From positions 1 to 64,000 of the forward strand of contig JAKPKY010000003.1 in the NCBI GenBank assembly GCA_029553505.1: a DNA stretch of 64,000 nt, written 5' to 3'. A program made the position numbers and the translations under genes. How positions within the stretch are numbered: position 1 is the first letter of the stretch; each line of letters begins with the position of its first letter. A model generated the notes under the pieces. That model ran no database searches. It was given only the letters and a program-made list of their open reading frames with translations, and was not told the DNA's origin. Source of the stretch: Planctomycetota bacterium (GTDB taxonomy: Bacteria; Planctomycetota; Phycisphaerae; SM23-33). This document shows, in pieces, positions 48,541 to 58,147 of this stretch.

Positions 48541-50222
48541 GCGGGGCCCGTCGCCGGTTCTTCCGCCAGCAGTTCCGCCAGTTTGCGCGCGTCCAGCACG
48601 GCCATGCGGTCGGAACCGGCCGGCAGTTTCAGGACGATTCGCGCGCTGTCGAACCGCCCTTCCTGCAATCCCTGCCACAGTGCCGGACACCAGCGGTGAT
48701 CGGGGTTCTCCTGCTGGTGGCGGACGTCGACGACGAGCAGATCGGCGCGGCTTTCGCCCAGCAGATCGCGCAATTGCCCGGCCGTCAGGACGGTTTTTCG
48801 CCATTCGGGGATGGGGATCATCTTTCCCCGCGCGTAGTAGACGGTGTCCGGCGACTTGGAGACGATTCGCCGGTCCGGGCCAAGCGCGCGGAGGAGGAAC
48901 TCGCCGGCGTAGCGGCGGTCCACGCGCGTGATTTGCGCCCGGCGGATTGCGAAACCTGCGCAGACGGCCAGCAACCCCGCCAGCAGCAGCATCTGCGCCC
49001 AGCCCAGGCGAGTGGTCCACGTATCGTGCCAAACAGATTTCCCGCGATGGATCGCGCGGGCGCGGAGTTGCTCCACGACGGCCACCAGCCCCACCGCCCC
49101 CTCGATCGTCACCAGCGGCGCCACCACGGCCAGGTATCGCGCCTGCCAGTCGTGCGCCAGCCCGGTCGCCAGCAGCTGCATCGCCACCAGCAGTCCCAGG
49201 CATGCCTCGGCGCGTCCCTGCCGCGCGAGCGGCCGTCGCTGCCACAGCCCCACGCACGCCAGCACGACCACCAACGGGTTCCACGCCGCCAGCAGCGATT
49301 GGGCGTTGTTCAGCGCCCACTCCATCGGCGTGTCGTCGGGGCGGCGCCAGGTTTCGCGCGGGATCGACTCGATGGTCGCCCCCAGGCCCTCGGCCTGGAT
49401 GGGCATGGACCGCCAGACTTCCTGTGGCACGCGCCGCTCGGCGCCCAGCAACGAAGCCGCCCGGACGTCCAGCAGCCAGAGGCCCGTGACGTCATGGACG
49501 CGCAGCAGTTGGGGCGTCCAGACAGCCGCCGTCACCGCCGCGCCCAGCACGCACGCGCCCGCCCAGGCCGCCACGCTGCGGAACGACCGCCGCAGATGGC
49601 AGACCGCCAGGCACACCGCCGCCACCGGCGGCGCCAGGATGCCCTCGGCGCGAATCAGCGGCGCCGCGCCCGCACAGGCTGCCACCAGCACGACCGCCCA
49701 CCACCGCAGACGCTCGCGCGAGAGCACCAGCAGAAGCGCCAGGAGCGCCAAATCGGCGGCGAACAGCGGTTCCAACCAGACGTTCGCGCTCAACTGCGCC
49801 AGGCGCGGGTTGAGCCCCGTCAAGGCCACCGCCACCAGCGCCACCCGCCGCGAGAAGAGCTTCAGGCAGATTCCCAGCACGCTCAGCAGCACGACATGCA
49901 TCGCCGCGGCGCTGACCAGTGTCCCGCCCAGTTCCGCCGGATAGGCCGCGTTGGGAAACAGCCGGGCTGCCAGGCCCGCGAGAATCGGGTACGCCGGAGG
50001 AAACTTGGGGCTCCAGGCGTTCGCCCAGTCGCCCCGGGCGGCGGCATCGGCCAGCGGCAGGTACGCCCCACAGGCGTCCTGCACGGAGATTTTCGAGCGG
50101 ACGAAGACCGTCGCCTGCGTCGCCAGCACCGCCAGCCAGACGCACGCCAGTGCGACGCGGAACTGCCTCGGTGTGAAATCCAATGGCGTCAGGGCGGACG
50201 CTGCTGTATGTTCCTCGCTCAT
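48534..50222 (-). CDS. Membrane glycosyltransferase-like protein (GT39/ArnT-type)
   Basis: Start MSEEHTAAS at 50222; many TM segments; DACGAYLPLADAAARGDWANAWSPKFPPAYPILAGLAARL; LNPRLAQLSANVWLEPLFAADLALLALLLV. Confidence 0.7.
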   Translation of the reverse strand: MSEEHTAASALTPLDFTPRQFRVALACVWLAVLATQATVFVRSKISVQDACGAYLPLADAAARGDWANAWSPKFPPAYPILAGLAARLFPNAAYPAELGGTLVSAAAMHVVLLSVLGICLKLFSRRVALVAVALTGLNPRLAQLSANVWLEPLFAADLALLALLLVLSRERLRWWAVVLVAACAGAAPLIRAEGILAPPVAAVCLAVCHLRRSFRSVAAWAGACVLGAAVTAAVWTPQLLRVHDVTGLWLLDVRAASLLGAERRVPQEVWRSMPIQAEGLGATIESIPRETWRRPDDTPMEWALNNAQSLLAAWNPLVVVLACVGLWQRRPLARQGRAEACLGLLVAMQLLATGLAHDWQARYLAVVAPLVTIEGAVGLVAVVEQLRARAIHRGKSVWHDTWTTRLGWAQMLLLAGLLAVCAGFAIRRAQITRVDRRYAGEFLLRALGPDRRIVSKSPDTVYYARGKMIPIPEWRKTVLTAGQLRDLLGESRADLLVVDVRHQQENPDHRWCPALWQGLQEGRFDSARIVLKLPAGSDRMAVLDARKLAELLAEEPATGPAQ

Positions 50223-50294
50223 CGTGAGACGGATTATCCGGACGCCCCGAACGGAAGTCAACGAACCGGCCCCGGCGGGCCGCGCGAGCCGCGC

Positions 50295-51029
50295 ATGAAA
50301 ATCTCGGTCATTCTCCCGGCGTACAACGAGCAGGACAACCTCGCGCCGACGGTCGAGCGGTCGGTCGAGGCGCTGCGCGAGCGGTTCGAGGACTTCGAGC
50401 TGATCGTCCTGGACGACGCCAGCACCGACCGCACGCTTCAGGTCGCCCGCGAGTTGGCGGCGAAGCATCCGCAGGTGCGCGTGCTGCCCAACGAGCGGAA
50501 CCTCGGCCAGGGGCTCAGCCAGCTGCGGGGCTTCCGCGAGGCGCGGTTCGAGCTGGTGATCCACAACGGCGTGGACTACCCGTTCGATTTCCGCGATCTG
50601 GACAAGATGCTCCCGCTGCTGGACGAAGCGGACATCGTGGTGGCCGCCCGCACCAGCCGGCCGGGGTACACCGTCTACCGGCGGTTCCTTTCCTGGGTGA
50701 ACCGCATGCTGCTGCGGGCCCTGTTCCCCCTGCGCCTGAGCGATTACAACTTCGTGCAGCTTTACCGCTGCGAGACGCTCCAGGTCGTCGGCGACGTGAT
50801 GGCGACCAGCGCCGGATTCGTCGTGCCGGAAATCCTCTTCCGCGCCCGCGATCTGGGCTACCGAATCCGCCAGACGCCGATCGAGTATCACCGGCGGCAG
50901 CGCGGGGTGGCGACGGTGGGCAACCCGCGCGTGGTCTGGCGGTCGTTCTGCGACCTGTTCGCTTTCTGGTGGGCGCGGGCCCGCGGACGGACCGCCCGTC
51001 GCCCGCGAGATTCCGCATCCCGGCGTTGA
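50295..51029 (+). CDS. Family 2 glycosyltransferase
   Basis: MKISVILPAYNEQDNLAPTVERSVEAL..FELIVLDDASTDRTLQVARELAAKHPQVRVLPNERNLGQG. Confidence 0.9.
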   Translation: MKISVILPAYNEQDNLAPTVERSVEALRERFEDFELIVLDDASTDRTLQVARELAAKHPQVRVLPNERNLGQGLSQLRGFREARFELVIHNGVDYPFDFRDLDKMLPLLDEADIVVAARTSRPGYTVYRRFLSWVNRMLLRALFPLRLSDYNFVQLYRCETLQVVGDVMATSAGFVVPEILFRARDLGYRIRQTPIEYHRRQRGVATVGNPRVVWRSFCDLFAFWWARARGRTARRPRDSASRR

Positions 51030-51101
51030 ACGGCGAGGCTGTTTTTGCTATGCTTCTCGAATTCCGGCTCGGGCCGGAACGTACCCTCAACTGGAGAGAA
51101 C

Positions 51102-51611
51102 ATGGCTGCCAATCCCGTTGTCACGATGGAAACGAGCATGGGCACGATCACGGCCGAACTCTGGCCCGACAAGGCCCCGAAGACCGTCGAGAACTTCCTG
51201 ACCTACGTGGACGAAAAATTCTACGACGGGCTGATCTTTCACCGCGTCATCGACGGGTTCATGATCCAGGGCGGCGGATTCACGCCCGAGATGAGCCAGA
51301 AACGCGGCCATGCCCCGGTCGTCAACGAGGCCAGCGCCGAGGCCCTCAACGACCGCGGCACACTGGCCATGGCACGAACCAGCGACATCCACAGCGCTAC
51401 CTGCCAGTTCTTCATCAATCTGGTGGACAACGACTTCCTCAATCACACCAACAAGACTCCGCAAGGCTTCGGATACTGCGTGTTCGGCAAGGTGACGGAC
51501 GGTCTGGACGTCATCGACAAGATCGCCAAGGTTCGCACGTCCACACGAGGAATGCACGAGAACGTGCCCGCCCAGCCGGTCAAGATCGTCAGCGTCCGCA
51601 AGACCAAGTAA
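51102..51611 (+). CDS. Peptidyl-prolyl cis-trans isomerase (cyclophilin type)
   Basis: TSMGTITAELWPDKAPKTVENFLTYVDEKFYDGLIFHRVIDGFMIQGGGF; ATCQFFINLVDN. Confidence 0.95.
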   Translation: MAANPVVTMETSMGTITAELWPDKAPKTVENFLTYVDEKFYDGLIFHRVIDGFMIQGGGFTPEMSQKRGHAPVVNEASAEALNDRGTLAMARTSDIHSATCQFFINLVDNDFLNHTNKTPQGFGYCVFGKVTDGLDVIDKIAKVRTSTRGMHENVPAQPVKIVSVRKTK

Positions 51612-51631
51612 CTTCGAAGGAAATCCCATCC

Positions 51632-52048
51632 ATGACGGGAACCAATAAGATTCTGGGCGGAGGCGGATTCCATCACGTGGCTGTCCGCGTGAAGGATTTC
51701 GACGCCGCCGTGCGTTTTTACACCGAGGTGCTGGGCCTTCGTGCGACGCTAAGCTGGGGTGAAGGCGACTCGCGCGCGGTGCTGATGGACACGGGCAACG
51801 GAAGCTTTCTGGAGGTTTTCGCCGGCGCGAAAAGCACCGACGGCTCTGAGGCGCCGCTGATGCACGTTGCCCTGAATTGCAAGGACGTCGACGGCGTGAC
51901 GGAGAGCGCTCGCCGTGTCGGCGCGCAAGTTACTATAGAACCGAAAGATCTGGAAATTCCGAGCAACCCGCCCCTTCCGGTGCGCATCGCGTTTTTCCGG
52001 GGTCCCGGCGGCGAGTTGATCGAGCTGTTCTGCCAGCGCAAGGCGTAG
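51632..52048 (+). CDS. VOC (glyoxalase/bleomycin-resistance) superfamily protein
   Basis: GFHHVAVRVKDFDAAVRFYTEVLGLRATLSW..VRIAFFRGPGGELIELF. Confidence 0.9.
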   Translation: MTGTNKILGGGGFHHVAVRVKDFDAAVRFYTEVLGLRATLSWGEGDSRAVLMDTGNGSFLEVFAGAKSTDGSEAPLMHVALNCKDVDGVTESARRVGAQVTIEPKDLEIPSNPPLPVRIAFFRGPGGELIELFCQRKA

Positions 52049-52100
52049 GGCGGCAGCAGAGACGACGTGCCACCCCCCACACAAATCGCGCGCGAAGTAC

Positions 52101-52129
52101 TTGACAATCTAAGCATTAGCATGCATAAT
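52101..52129 (+). promoter_or_regulatory. Sigma70-like promoter of csp gene
   Basis: TTGACA (52101-52106) - 17 nt - CATAAT (52124-52129). Confidence 0.65.
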
Positions 52130-52347
52130 GCTGCCTGAAAGCCGGTGGGCTGTATCGAGGAAGAGGTTCCCGTCCCATCGGTGACGCCCGGATGGCAGCC
52201 GGGCGCGTTTGCAGGATGCATTGCAGTGACACATCTTTCGAGAGTCGTTTGCCCGACGGGGGTTACCCGAATTGCGGACACTTTCTCTCAGTGCCTGCGC
52301 ATCTGTCGCAAATCCTGATCTGCCAATTTGCTTGAAGGAGCCTATGT

Positions 52348-52551
52348 ATGGCTACCGGTACGGTGAAGTGGTTCAACAATTCCAAGGGTTATGGGTTCAT
52401 CACCTCCGAGGACGGGACGGATTGCTTCGTCCACCACGGCGACATCCTCGGCGACGGGTTCAAGACCCTCGACGAAGGGGAGAAGGTTGATTTCGAGATG
52501 ACCCAGGGCCCGAAGGGTCCCAAGGCCGTCAACGTGAAGCGCGGCAGCTAG
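52348..52551 (+). CDS. Cold-shock protein (CspA family)
   Basis: [63 protein letters not shown]. Confidence 0.97.
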   Translation: MATGTVKWFNNSKGYGFITSEDGTDCFVHHGDILGDGFKTLDEGEKVDFEMTQGPKGPKAVNVKRGS

Positions 52552-52580
52552 CCGGGCTTTACTCCGGAACCATGTTCCAG

Positions 52581-52606
52581 GCGCCGCCTTCGGGCGGCGC
52601 TTTTTT
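52581..52606 (+). terminator. Rho-independent terminator of csp
   Basis: GCGCCGCCTTCGGGCGGCGC followed by TTTTTT. Confidence 0.85.
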
Positions 52607-52692
52607 ATGCGCCGCCGGGGCGAGTCAGGGCGTTGCATTCGTCCCCGACGGCGCGTATAATCCCCGGTCTTTCGACAAGTGAAAGGAACGTC

Positions 52693-52812
52693 ATGGGACA
52701 GCGTAGAGACCGTTTGGACAAGCGACTCCGCCGGCAGAAGGCGACCCGCGAACGCAACTGCATCCGCAAGGAAAAGGAACGCGCCCGCCGCGCCACGCGC
52801 GCCAAGAGCTGA
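52693..52812 (+). CDS. 39-aa highly basic small protein
   Basis: MGQRRDRLDKRLRRQKATRERNCIRKEKERARRATRAKS*, RBS GAAAGGAACGTC; below ORF-track size cutoff. Confidence 0.6.
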   Translation: MGQRRDRLDKRLRRQKATRERNCIRKEKERARRATRAKS

Positions 52813-52876
52813 TTTCCGCAGAGTGCTTTGTCCTGTGCAACTGGCCCTCCCCGCCGGCAGCGCGTAGAATCCTGAT

Positions 52877-53569
52877 GTGCGATCCCGGCGGACCATTCCC
52901 TGGCTTCGAGTCGCCGGCGGCATGATGCTGCTGGCGGCGGCGCAGTTTCTCGTGCTCGTTGCAGCCGCCATGGCTCGCTTCGGCGGCGGAACCGTGTTTG
53001 ACCCTTCCGCCGAAGGATACAGCTTCTGGAACAACTCGCTGAGCGACCTGGGGCGGACAATCTCGCCCTCGGGGCGCTCCAGCGAAACCTCGGCCGCGCT
53101 GTACCACACCGCCCTGTTCGGCCTGATCTGCTCGTTCGTGCCGATGTTCCTCGCCCTGCCCGCCCTGATGCCCAACTGTCCGCGAACCGGACGCCTGGCC
53201 CGCGGCGCGGGGCTGGTCTCCCTGGCGGGAATGGTCGGGGTGGCCGTGACGCCCACCGATGTCTACCCCCTCGCCCACATGGTGACGATCGGACTGGCCG
53301 CGGTGCCCGCGCTGGCGGCAGCCTCGCTCTGCCTGACCGGCATGTGGCGCGACCGGGCGTGCCCGCGGTTCCTCGCGCTCGCCACCACGATCATGCTGGT
53401 CTCGGCGGTCGCGCATTTCTCGCAGTACGTGCATCACTTCTGGCTAGGAGGCAACTGGACGCCCGCCTGCACCGCCGCCCAGAAGGTTCTGGCGATCTGC
53501 GTGCTGGGGTGGGTGGCGCTGGTGGGCGCGGCGCTGCTGGGGCGATTCGTTCCGCGCACCCCGGACTGA
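52877..53569 (+). CDS. DUF998-like multi-TM protein
   Basis: FDPSAEGYSFWNNSLSDLGRTISPSG..; GTG start; ~6 TM. Confidence 0.65.
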   Translation: MRSRRTIPWLRVAGGMMLLAAAQFLVLVAAAMARFGGGTVFDPSAEGYSFWNNSLSDLGRTISPSGRSSETSAALYHTALFGLICSFVPMFLALPALMPNCPRTGRLARGAGLVSLAGMVGVAVTPTDVYPLAHMVTIGLAAVPALAAASLCLTGMWRDRACPRFLALATTIMLVSAVAHFSQYVHHFWLGGNWTPACTAAQKVLAICVLGWVALVGAALLGRFVPRTPD

Positions 53570-53639
53570 GGTCTGGAAGCCCTGCGCCGGGAAGGTATAA
53601 TGTGCCCGGCCGGTTTCGACCGAAGCCCAGGAGTCCGCA

Positions 53640-54464
53640 ATGCCGAAGATTCACCCCACCGCGATCGTGCACCCCAAGGCCCAGCTTGCCGACGACGTGG
53701 AAGTCGGACCGTACTGCATCGTCGAGCAGGACGTGACGATCGGCTCGGGCACCGTTCTGAGACAGCACGTGATCGTCCGCCGTTACACCACGATGGGCAG
53801 CGGAAACTTCGTCGATTCCTTCGTCGTGCTGGGGGGCGAGCCGCAGGATTTCGGCTTCGACGCCGCCAGTAAGACGTTCCTCCGCATCGGCGACCAAAAC
53901 GTCTTCCGCGAAGGCGTGACCGTCTCGCGCGCCACCGGCGAGGGCAAGACCACCACCGTCGGCAGCCGAACGTACTGGATGACCCATTCCCACGCGGGGC
54001 ACAACGCGACCATCGAGGACGGGGTGATTCTCGCCAACGGCGCCGCCGTCGCCGGCCATGCCGTCATCGGGCGCAAGGCCATCCTGTCCGCGTGCGCCCT
54101 GGTGCACCAGTTCTGCTGGGTCGGCGAGATGGTCATGACCCAGGGACACGCGGGCGCCAGCATGCACATTCCGCCCTTCTGCCTGCTGGCGAACATCAAC
54201 AACGTCGTCGCCCTCAACACCGTCGGTCTGCGGCGGGCGAAAGACATCACCGAGGAGGACCGCCGCCAGATCCACGAGGCGTTCCACCTGCTCTATCGCA
54301 GCGGTCTGCCCACGTCCAAGGCGCTGGAGAAGATGAACGAGCATCCCGAGTGGGGCGCCGCCGCGAGCCGGTTCCGCGAATTCATCCGTAAGGCGCTGGC
54401 GGCGGAAAAACCCTTCCGGCGTGGAATCTGCCCCATGGTCCGGCGCGAGCGAGAACGGGGATAA
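53640..54464 (+). CDS. lpxA: Acyl-[ACP]-UDP-N-acetylglucosamine O-acyltransferase-like (LpxA)
   Basis: IHPTAIVHPKAQLADDVEVGPYCIVEQDVTIGSGTVLRQHVIV; hexapeptide repeats; LNTVGLRRA. Confidence 0.9.
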   Translation: MPKIHPTAIVHPKAQLADDVEVGPYCIVEQDVTIGSGTVLRQHVIVRRYTTMGSGNFVDSFVVLGGEPQDFGFDAASKTFLRIGDQNVFREGVTVSRATGEGKTTTVGSRTYWMTHSHAGHNATIEDGVILANGAAVAGHAVIGRKAILSACALVHQFCWVGEMVMTQGHAGASMHIPPFCLLANINNVVALNTVGLRRAKDITEEDRRQIHEAFHLLYRSGLPTSKALEKMNEHPEWGAAASRFREFIRKALAAEKPFRRGICPMVRRERERG

Positions 54465-54469
54465 TCGAA

Positions 54470-54502
54470 AAACGCGACAGGCGAGACGCCTGTTCTACCC
54501 CG
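54470..54502 (+). repeat. GGCGAGACGCC hairpin repeat
   Basis: CGACAGGCGAGACGCCTGTTCTACCCC; same core as 28202-28222. Confidence 0.65.
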
Positions 54503-54513
54503 CAAGCCAATCG

Positions 54514-55629
54514 TCAGACGATCCGCAGGGGATCGCGGTCGCGCCGCGAGAGGACAACCCGCAGGCCCGGCAGTTCGACCCGCAGGCGTCGGGCCAGTTC
54601 GGCCAAGGCAGGGCGCTCGGAGTGGCTGTGCCCCAGGCAGACGACGGTCATTCCCTCCCTCGCAGCCGCGAGCGCGTCGTGATGACGCATTTCGCCGGTG
54701 AGGTAAAACGTGGCGCCGGCCCGGAGGGCTTGGCGCCACAGGTCGCCGCAGGAGCCCGCGGCACAGGCGGCGCGCTTGACGCGGGGGGGAGTTTTCGTCC
54801 GCCGGGCGGAGGCAGGTTCCGCCACCCAGACCCGCGCGACATCGGCGGCACGCTTGACCCGCCGCACCAGTCCGGCAGCGCTCAACGGGCGGACGACGGC
54901 GCCCACGCGCCCCATTCCACTGCCGGGCGGAAAACGGCGGAGGGGGTAAACGTCCAGAACGGGTTCCTCGTAGCTGTGGGCGGCACGGATGGCGGCGCAG
55001 ACGTCGGCGGCGCGCCCGGCCGGGGCCACCACCTCCAGGCGCATTTCCTCGACGGCTTCGTGCCTGCCCGCCCTTCCGATGGCGGGATGGGTTCCCTCCC
55101 CGCCGCAGAACGTCCCCACGCCGTGGGCGAAAAAGGCGCAGTCGAAGTAGTTCCCGATCCGTCCGGCGCCGGCGCAGAACGCCGCTTCTGCCACGGCAGA
55201 CAGCTCCCGCGGGGGAACGAACGTCACGATCTTGCACTCATCGTCTGCGCCGGCCGGGGTCAGGGGGCGTGTGTCTCGCAGGCCCAGCATCCCCGCCAAC
55301 ACATCGTTGGTTCCTCCGGGCGCGGCATCCAGCGCGGTGTGAACGGAACAGACGGACAGTCCGCGGCGGACAGCTTCAAACACGAGCGGCGCCTCGTCCG
55401 CCGTCACGCGCCGCAGCGCCTTGAAGATCGGCGGATGGTACGCCATGACGACCTGTGCTTTGGCGGCAAAGGCCTCGGACAGAACTTCCGGGGTCAAATC
55501 GATGCAGAGCAGACACTTGCGGGCCTCTGCCCGGGCGTCGCCGGCCAGAAGCCCCACATTGTCCCATTCCGCCGCCAGCGCTGACGGAGCGATCCGCTCC
55601 AGCGCCGCGGCAACATCCTGAACATGCAT
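54514..55629 (-). CDS. Nif3-like dinuclear metal centre protein
   Basis: ALAAEWDNVGLLAGD; VVMAYHPPIFKALRRVT; SVCSVHTALDAAPGGTNDVLA; FYLTGEMRHHDALAA..GMTVVCLGHSHSERPAL. Confidence 0.9.
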   Translation of the reverse strand: MHVQDVAAALERIAPSALAAEWDNVGLLAGDARAEARKCLLCIDLTPEVLSEAFAAKAQVVMAYHPPIFKALRRVTADEAPLVFEAVRRGLSVCSVHTALDAAPGGTNDVLAGMLGLRDTRPLTPAGADDECKIVTFVPPRELSAVAEAAFCAGAGRIGNYFDCAFFAHGVGTFCGGEGTHPAIGRAGRHEAVEEMRLEVVAPAGRAADVCAAIRAAHSYEEPVLDVYPLRRFPPGSGMGRVGAVVRPLSAAGLVRRVKRAADVARVWVAEPASARRTKTPPRVKRAACAAGSCGDLWRQALRAGATFYLTGEMRHHDALAAAREGMTVVCLGHSHSERPALAELARRLRVELPGLRVVLSRRDRDPLRIV

Positions 55630-55743
55630 CGGACGTTCCTTCTCCTATTCCGCGCGCCCCTCCCGCGTACCGCAGGGAATTCGATCTGGCGGCGTTCGAG
55701 GCGCGAACCGCCGAACCAATCCGCCAGGACTGACCGTTCGCGA

Positions 55744-56019
55744 TTATTCCACGCGAACCACGGAGTTCATCGTTCCGAAGGGGTTTGCGGACCAGTCGCT
55801 GTGGTCGGGATCGACGGACCACTGTCCATCGACGACGAACTTGTACTCGTAGACGCCGGCAGGCAGGTCGACTGTCGCCGAGAAAGACCCGTCCTTTCCC
55901 TTGCGCATCGCCTGGGGCTGCCATTCGTTGAACGACCCGACGAGGAAGACTTTCGCCGCCCCCTTGGTCGGCTGGAGCGAAAAACGAACGCTGCCCTTTT
56001 TGCGTCCCTTGGTAATCAT
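55744..56019 (-). CDS. CBM48/AMPK glycogen-binding-like domain protein
   Basis: VRFSLQPTKGAAKVFLVGSFNEWQPQAMRKGKDGSFSATVDLPAGVYEYKFVVDGQWSVDPDHS. Confidence 0.85.
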   Translation of the reverse strand: MITKGRKKGSVRFSLQPTKGAAKVFLVGSFNEWQPQAMRKGKDGSFSATVDLPAGVYEYKFVVDGQWSVDPDHSDWSANPFGTMNSVVRVE

Positions 56020-56160
56020 GTTCGGTTCCTTCACCCGGAGAGTGCAACGGGTTCGCTAGAACCCGCATGCTCGTATTGTATGCCCCTGAAGCGGCCGTGT
56101 TGCAATCCTGCTCGAAAAAAATCCATAAGTTCCTTCTTTGCAAGGGATTGCACGAACAGA

Positions 56161-56877
56161 TCAATGGATTTCGATCTCCTGGACGCCGGGAAGTTCTTGC
56201 AGGATGCTCATCAGGTCGCCCGGGTCTTTTCGAGTGGAAAATGACACCCGGACGGTAATTCGGTCCATGCCGCGAGGCAAGTCGCGACGGAGATCGGTTT
56301 CGCGGACGTTGATTCCCCGTTGGATGAAGGTCTCGGTGAGACGGGCGGAATTCTTCCCGTCGCCCGTCGGCAGCAGCACGCAGACGCTTTTGTAGATCCG
56401 CGAGGGCATCCATTCCTCGAACTTGTGCAGGATGACGAGGGCGAAGATCATGATCGCCGTGGTCGCAACGGCCAAGAAGTACATCCCAAACCCGCACGCC
56501 AGACCGATGGCGGCGTTGCACCACAGGCTCGCGGCGGTCGTCAGCCCGCGGACGCCGATCTCGTGGCGGATGATCGCACCCGCCCCCAGGAACCCGACGC
56601 CCGCTATCACGCCGTACGCCACGCGGGCGGGGTCCACGCGGAGAGATCCGCCCATGGCCCCGAAGACCCGCTCGAAGTGCAGGCTCACCAACATCGCCAT
56701 GGCCGAGCCTAGCGTCACCAGCAACTGGGTGCGGAACCCGGCGCTTCGTCCGCGATGCTCGCGTTCCGCCCCGACGATGGCGCCCAGCAGCGCCGCCAGG
56801 CCGAGTCGGCCCAGACCTTCCGCGTTCCATACCCAGTCATTCGCAAACTGACTCATGTCCGCCAGCATCGCCATCAT
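56161..56877 (-). CDS. MgtC/SapB family membrane protein
   Basis: LGRLGLAALLGAIVGAEREHRGRSAGFRTQLLVTLGSAMAML...GVGFLGAGAIIRHEIGVRGLTTAASLWCNAAIGLACG. Confidence 0.9.
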   Translation of the reverse strand: MMAMLADMSQFANDWVWNAEGLGRLGLAALLGAIVGAEREHRGRSAGFRTQLLVTLGSAMAMLVSLHFERVFGAMGGSLRVDPARVAYGVIAGVGFLGAGAIIRHEIGVRGLTTAASLWCNAAIGLACGFGMYFLAVATTAIMIFALVILHKFEEWMPSRIYKSVCVLLPTGDGKNSARLTETFIQRGINVRETDLRRDLPRGMDRITVRVSFSTRKDPGDLMSILQELPGVQEIEIH

Positions 56878-57037
56878 GATTCACCTCGGCTTTCCCAATC
56901 TGGAGACGTCCGCGCTGGCTGTATTATGTGCGCGCGCCGCGACCAGTGCAACGTTCCGCCCGAGGGGGGGCGCTTTCTTCGTCCCGCTCGCACAGGGATT
57001 TGCATTTTCCCGCGGGAGGGGGGTATCATCTGCACAC

Positions 57038-58084
57038 ATGACCCGATTGCTTCACATGGTCGATCGCGACGTGCCGGCGGACTGCCTGGCCCAGTTGGCG
57101 CAGCTGGCCGACGAAGGCGACGAGGTGGTTTCGGTCGGAGCGCCGCCCGTGGGCCTGGACGCCGTGGTCCGCGTCGAACACGCGCCGTTGGGGCTGGCGT
57201 CACTCGCGGGGCGGCGAATGGCGCGCCGCGTCGGCGAGTTCGAAATCGTTCACGCCTGGTCGCCCCGGGCCGCGCAGGCCGGAGCGGTGCTGGCCCGCTT
57301 GGCGGGGCGCGAACTGCTTTTGACGCTGCCCGCCCTGCCCCGCGGAAACGCCCTGGACGAACTGTTGGCGCGGCTGCGCGATGATGCGTGGACCGTCACC
57401 GTGCCCACCCGCGTCGCGCGCGACGCGCTGGTCGCGCGCCAGGCGCCCGAGGGACGGGTGCGCGTGCTGCCTCCCCCGGCCGCGGCGATCGATCAGCCAG
57501 GGCAGCGCCGAATGCGAGTGCGCGAGCAACTGGGCGTCGGCGAATCGGAGTTCCTGCTGGCGGCGCCGGCGCCGCTGGTCCGCGGCGCGGGACACGAGAT
57601 GGTCGCCTGGGCGCACGCGATCGTGCGGGAGATCGGCCCGCGCCTGAAGGTGGTCGCGCCGGACGGCGCCCGCGCCGGCGAGTTGCGCACGTTCGCCGAC
57701 AGCACGGGATTCGGCCCAGACTTGCACATTACACCGGCGGACACCCTCGACCTGATCGCGGCGTGCGACGCTGCCGCGTTCCTCTGCAAGTTCGACTGCG
57801 GTGTGCAGGCGTTGGCCACAGCGCTGGCTGCGGGCAAAGCGATCGTTGCGTCTTCCACGCCCGATATCCGCGAGCTGACCGGCGACGGCGAGGGAGCGAT
57901 GCTCTGCGCCCCCGGAAAGGCGCGGGAGGCAGCTGCGGCGATTCTCAAGCTCGTCGAGGAGCCCGAGACGTCGGCGGCGCTGGCGGCGCGGGCCTTGGAA
58001 CGGGGCGCCCGACTGACCGTCGCAAGCGCTCGCAAGACCCTGACGGAAATCTACACCTCGCTGGGCGCGGACAGCCCGGCTTGA
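57038..58084 (+). CDS. Glycosyltransferase family 4-like protein
   Basis: EIVHAWSPRAAQAGAVLARLAG...TVPTRVARDALVARQAPEGRVRVLPPP...FDCGVQALATALAAGKAIVASSTPDIRELTGDGEGAMLC. Confidence 0.75.
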   Translation: MTRLLHMVDRDVPADCLAQLAQLADEGDEVVSVGAPPVGLDAVVRVEHAPLGLASLAGRRMARRVGEFEIVHAWSPRAAQAGAVLARLAGRELLLTLPALPRGNALDELLARLRDDAWTVTVPTRVARDALVARQAPEGRVRVLPPPAAAIDQPGQRRMRVREQLGVGESEFLLAAPAPLVRGAGHEMVAWAHAIVREIGPRLKVVAPDGARAGELRTFADSTGFGPDLHITPADTLDLIAACDAAAFLCKFDCGVQALATALAAGKAIVASSTPDIRELTGDGEGAMLCAPGKAREAAAAILKLVEEPETSAALAARALERGARLTVASARKTLTEIYTSLGADSPA

Positions 58085-58147
58085 TGCTCCCCTCCGCAGG
58101 GCAGTATAATCCCTCGATGCGCCGCCCCCGGCGGCCCGAGAGGTCCG

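Noticed and set aside
48438-50294. Upstream part of ORF 48438..51029 (+)
   Set aside because: Antisense to the GT39-like gene; the GT2 glycosyltransferase starts at 50295.
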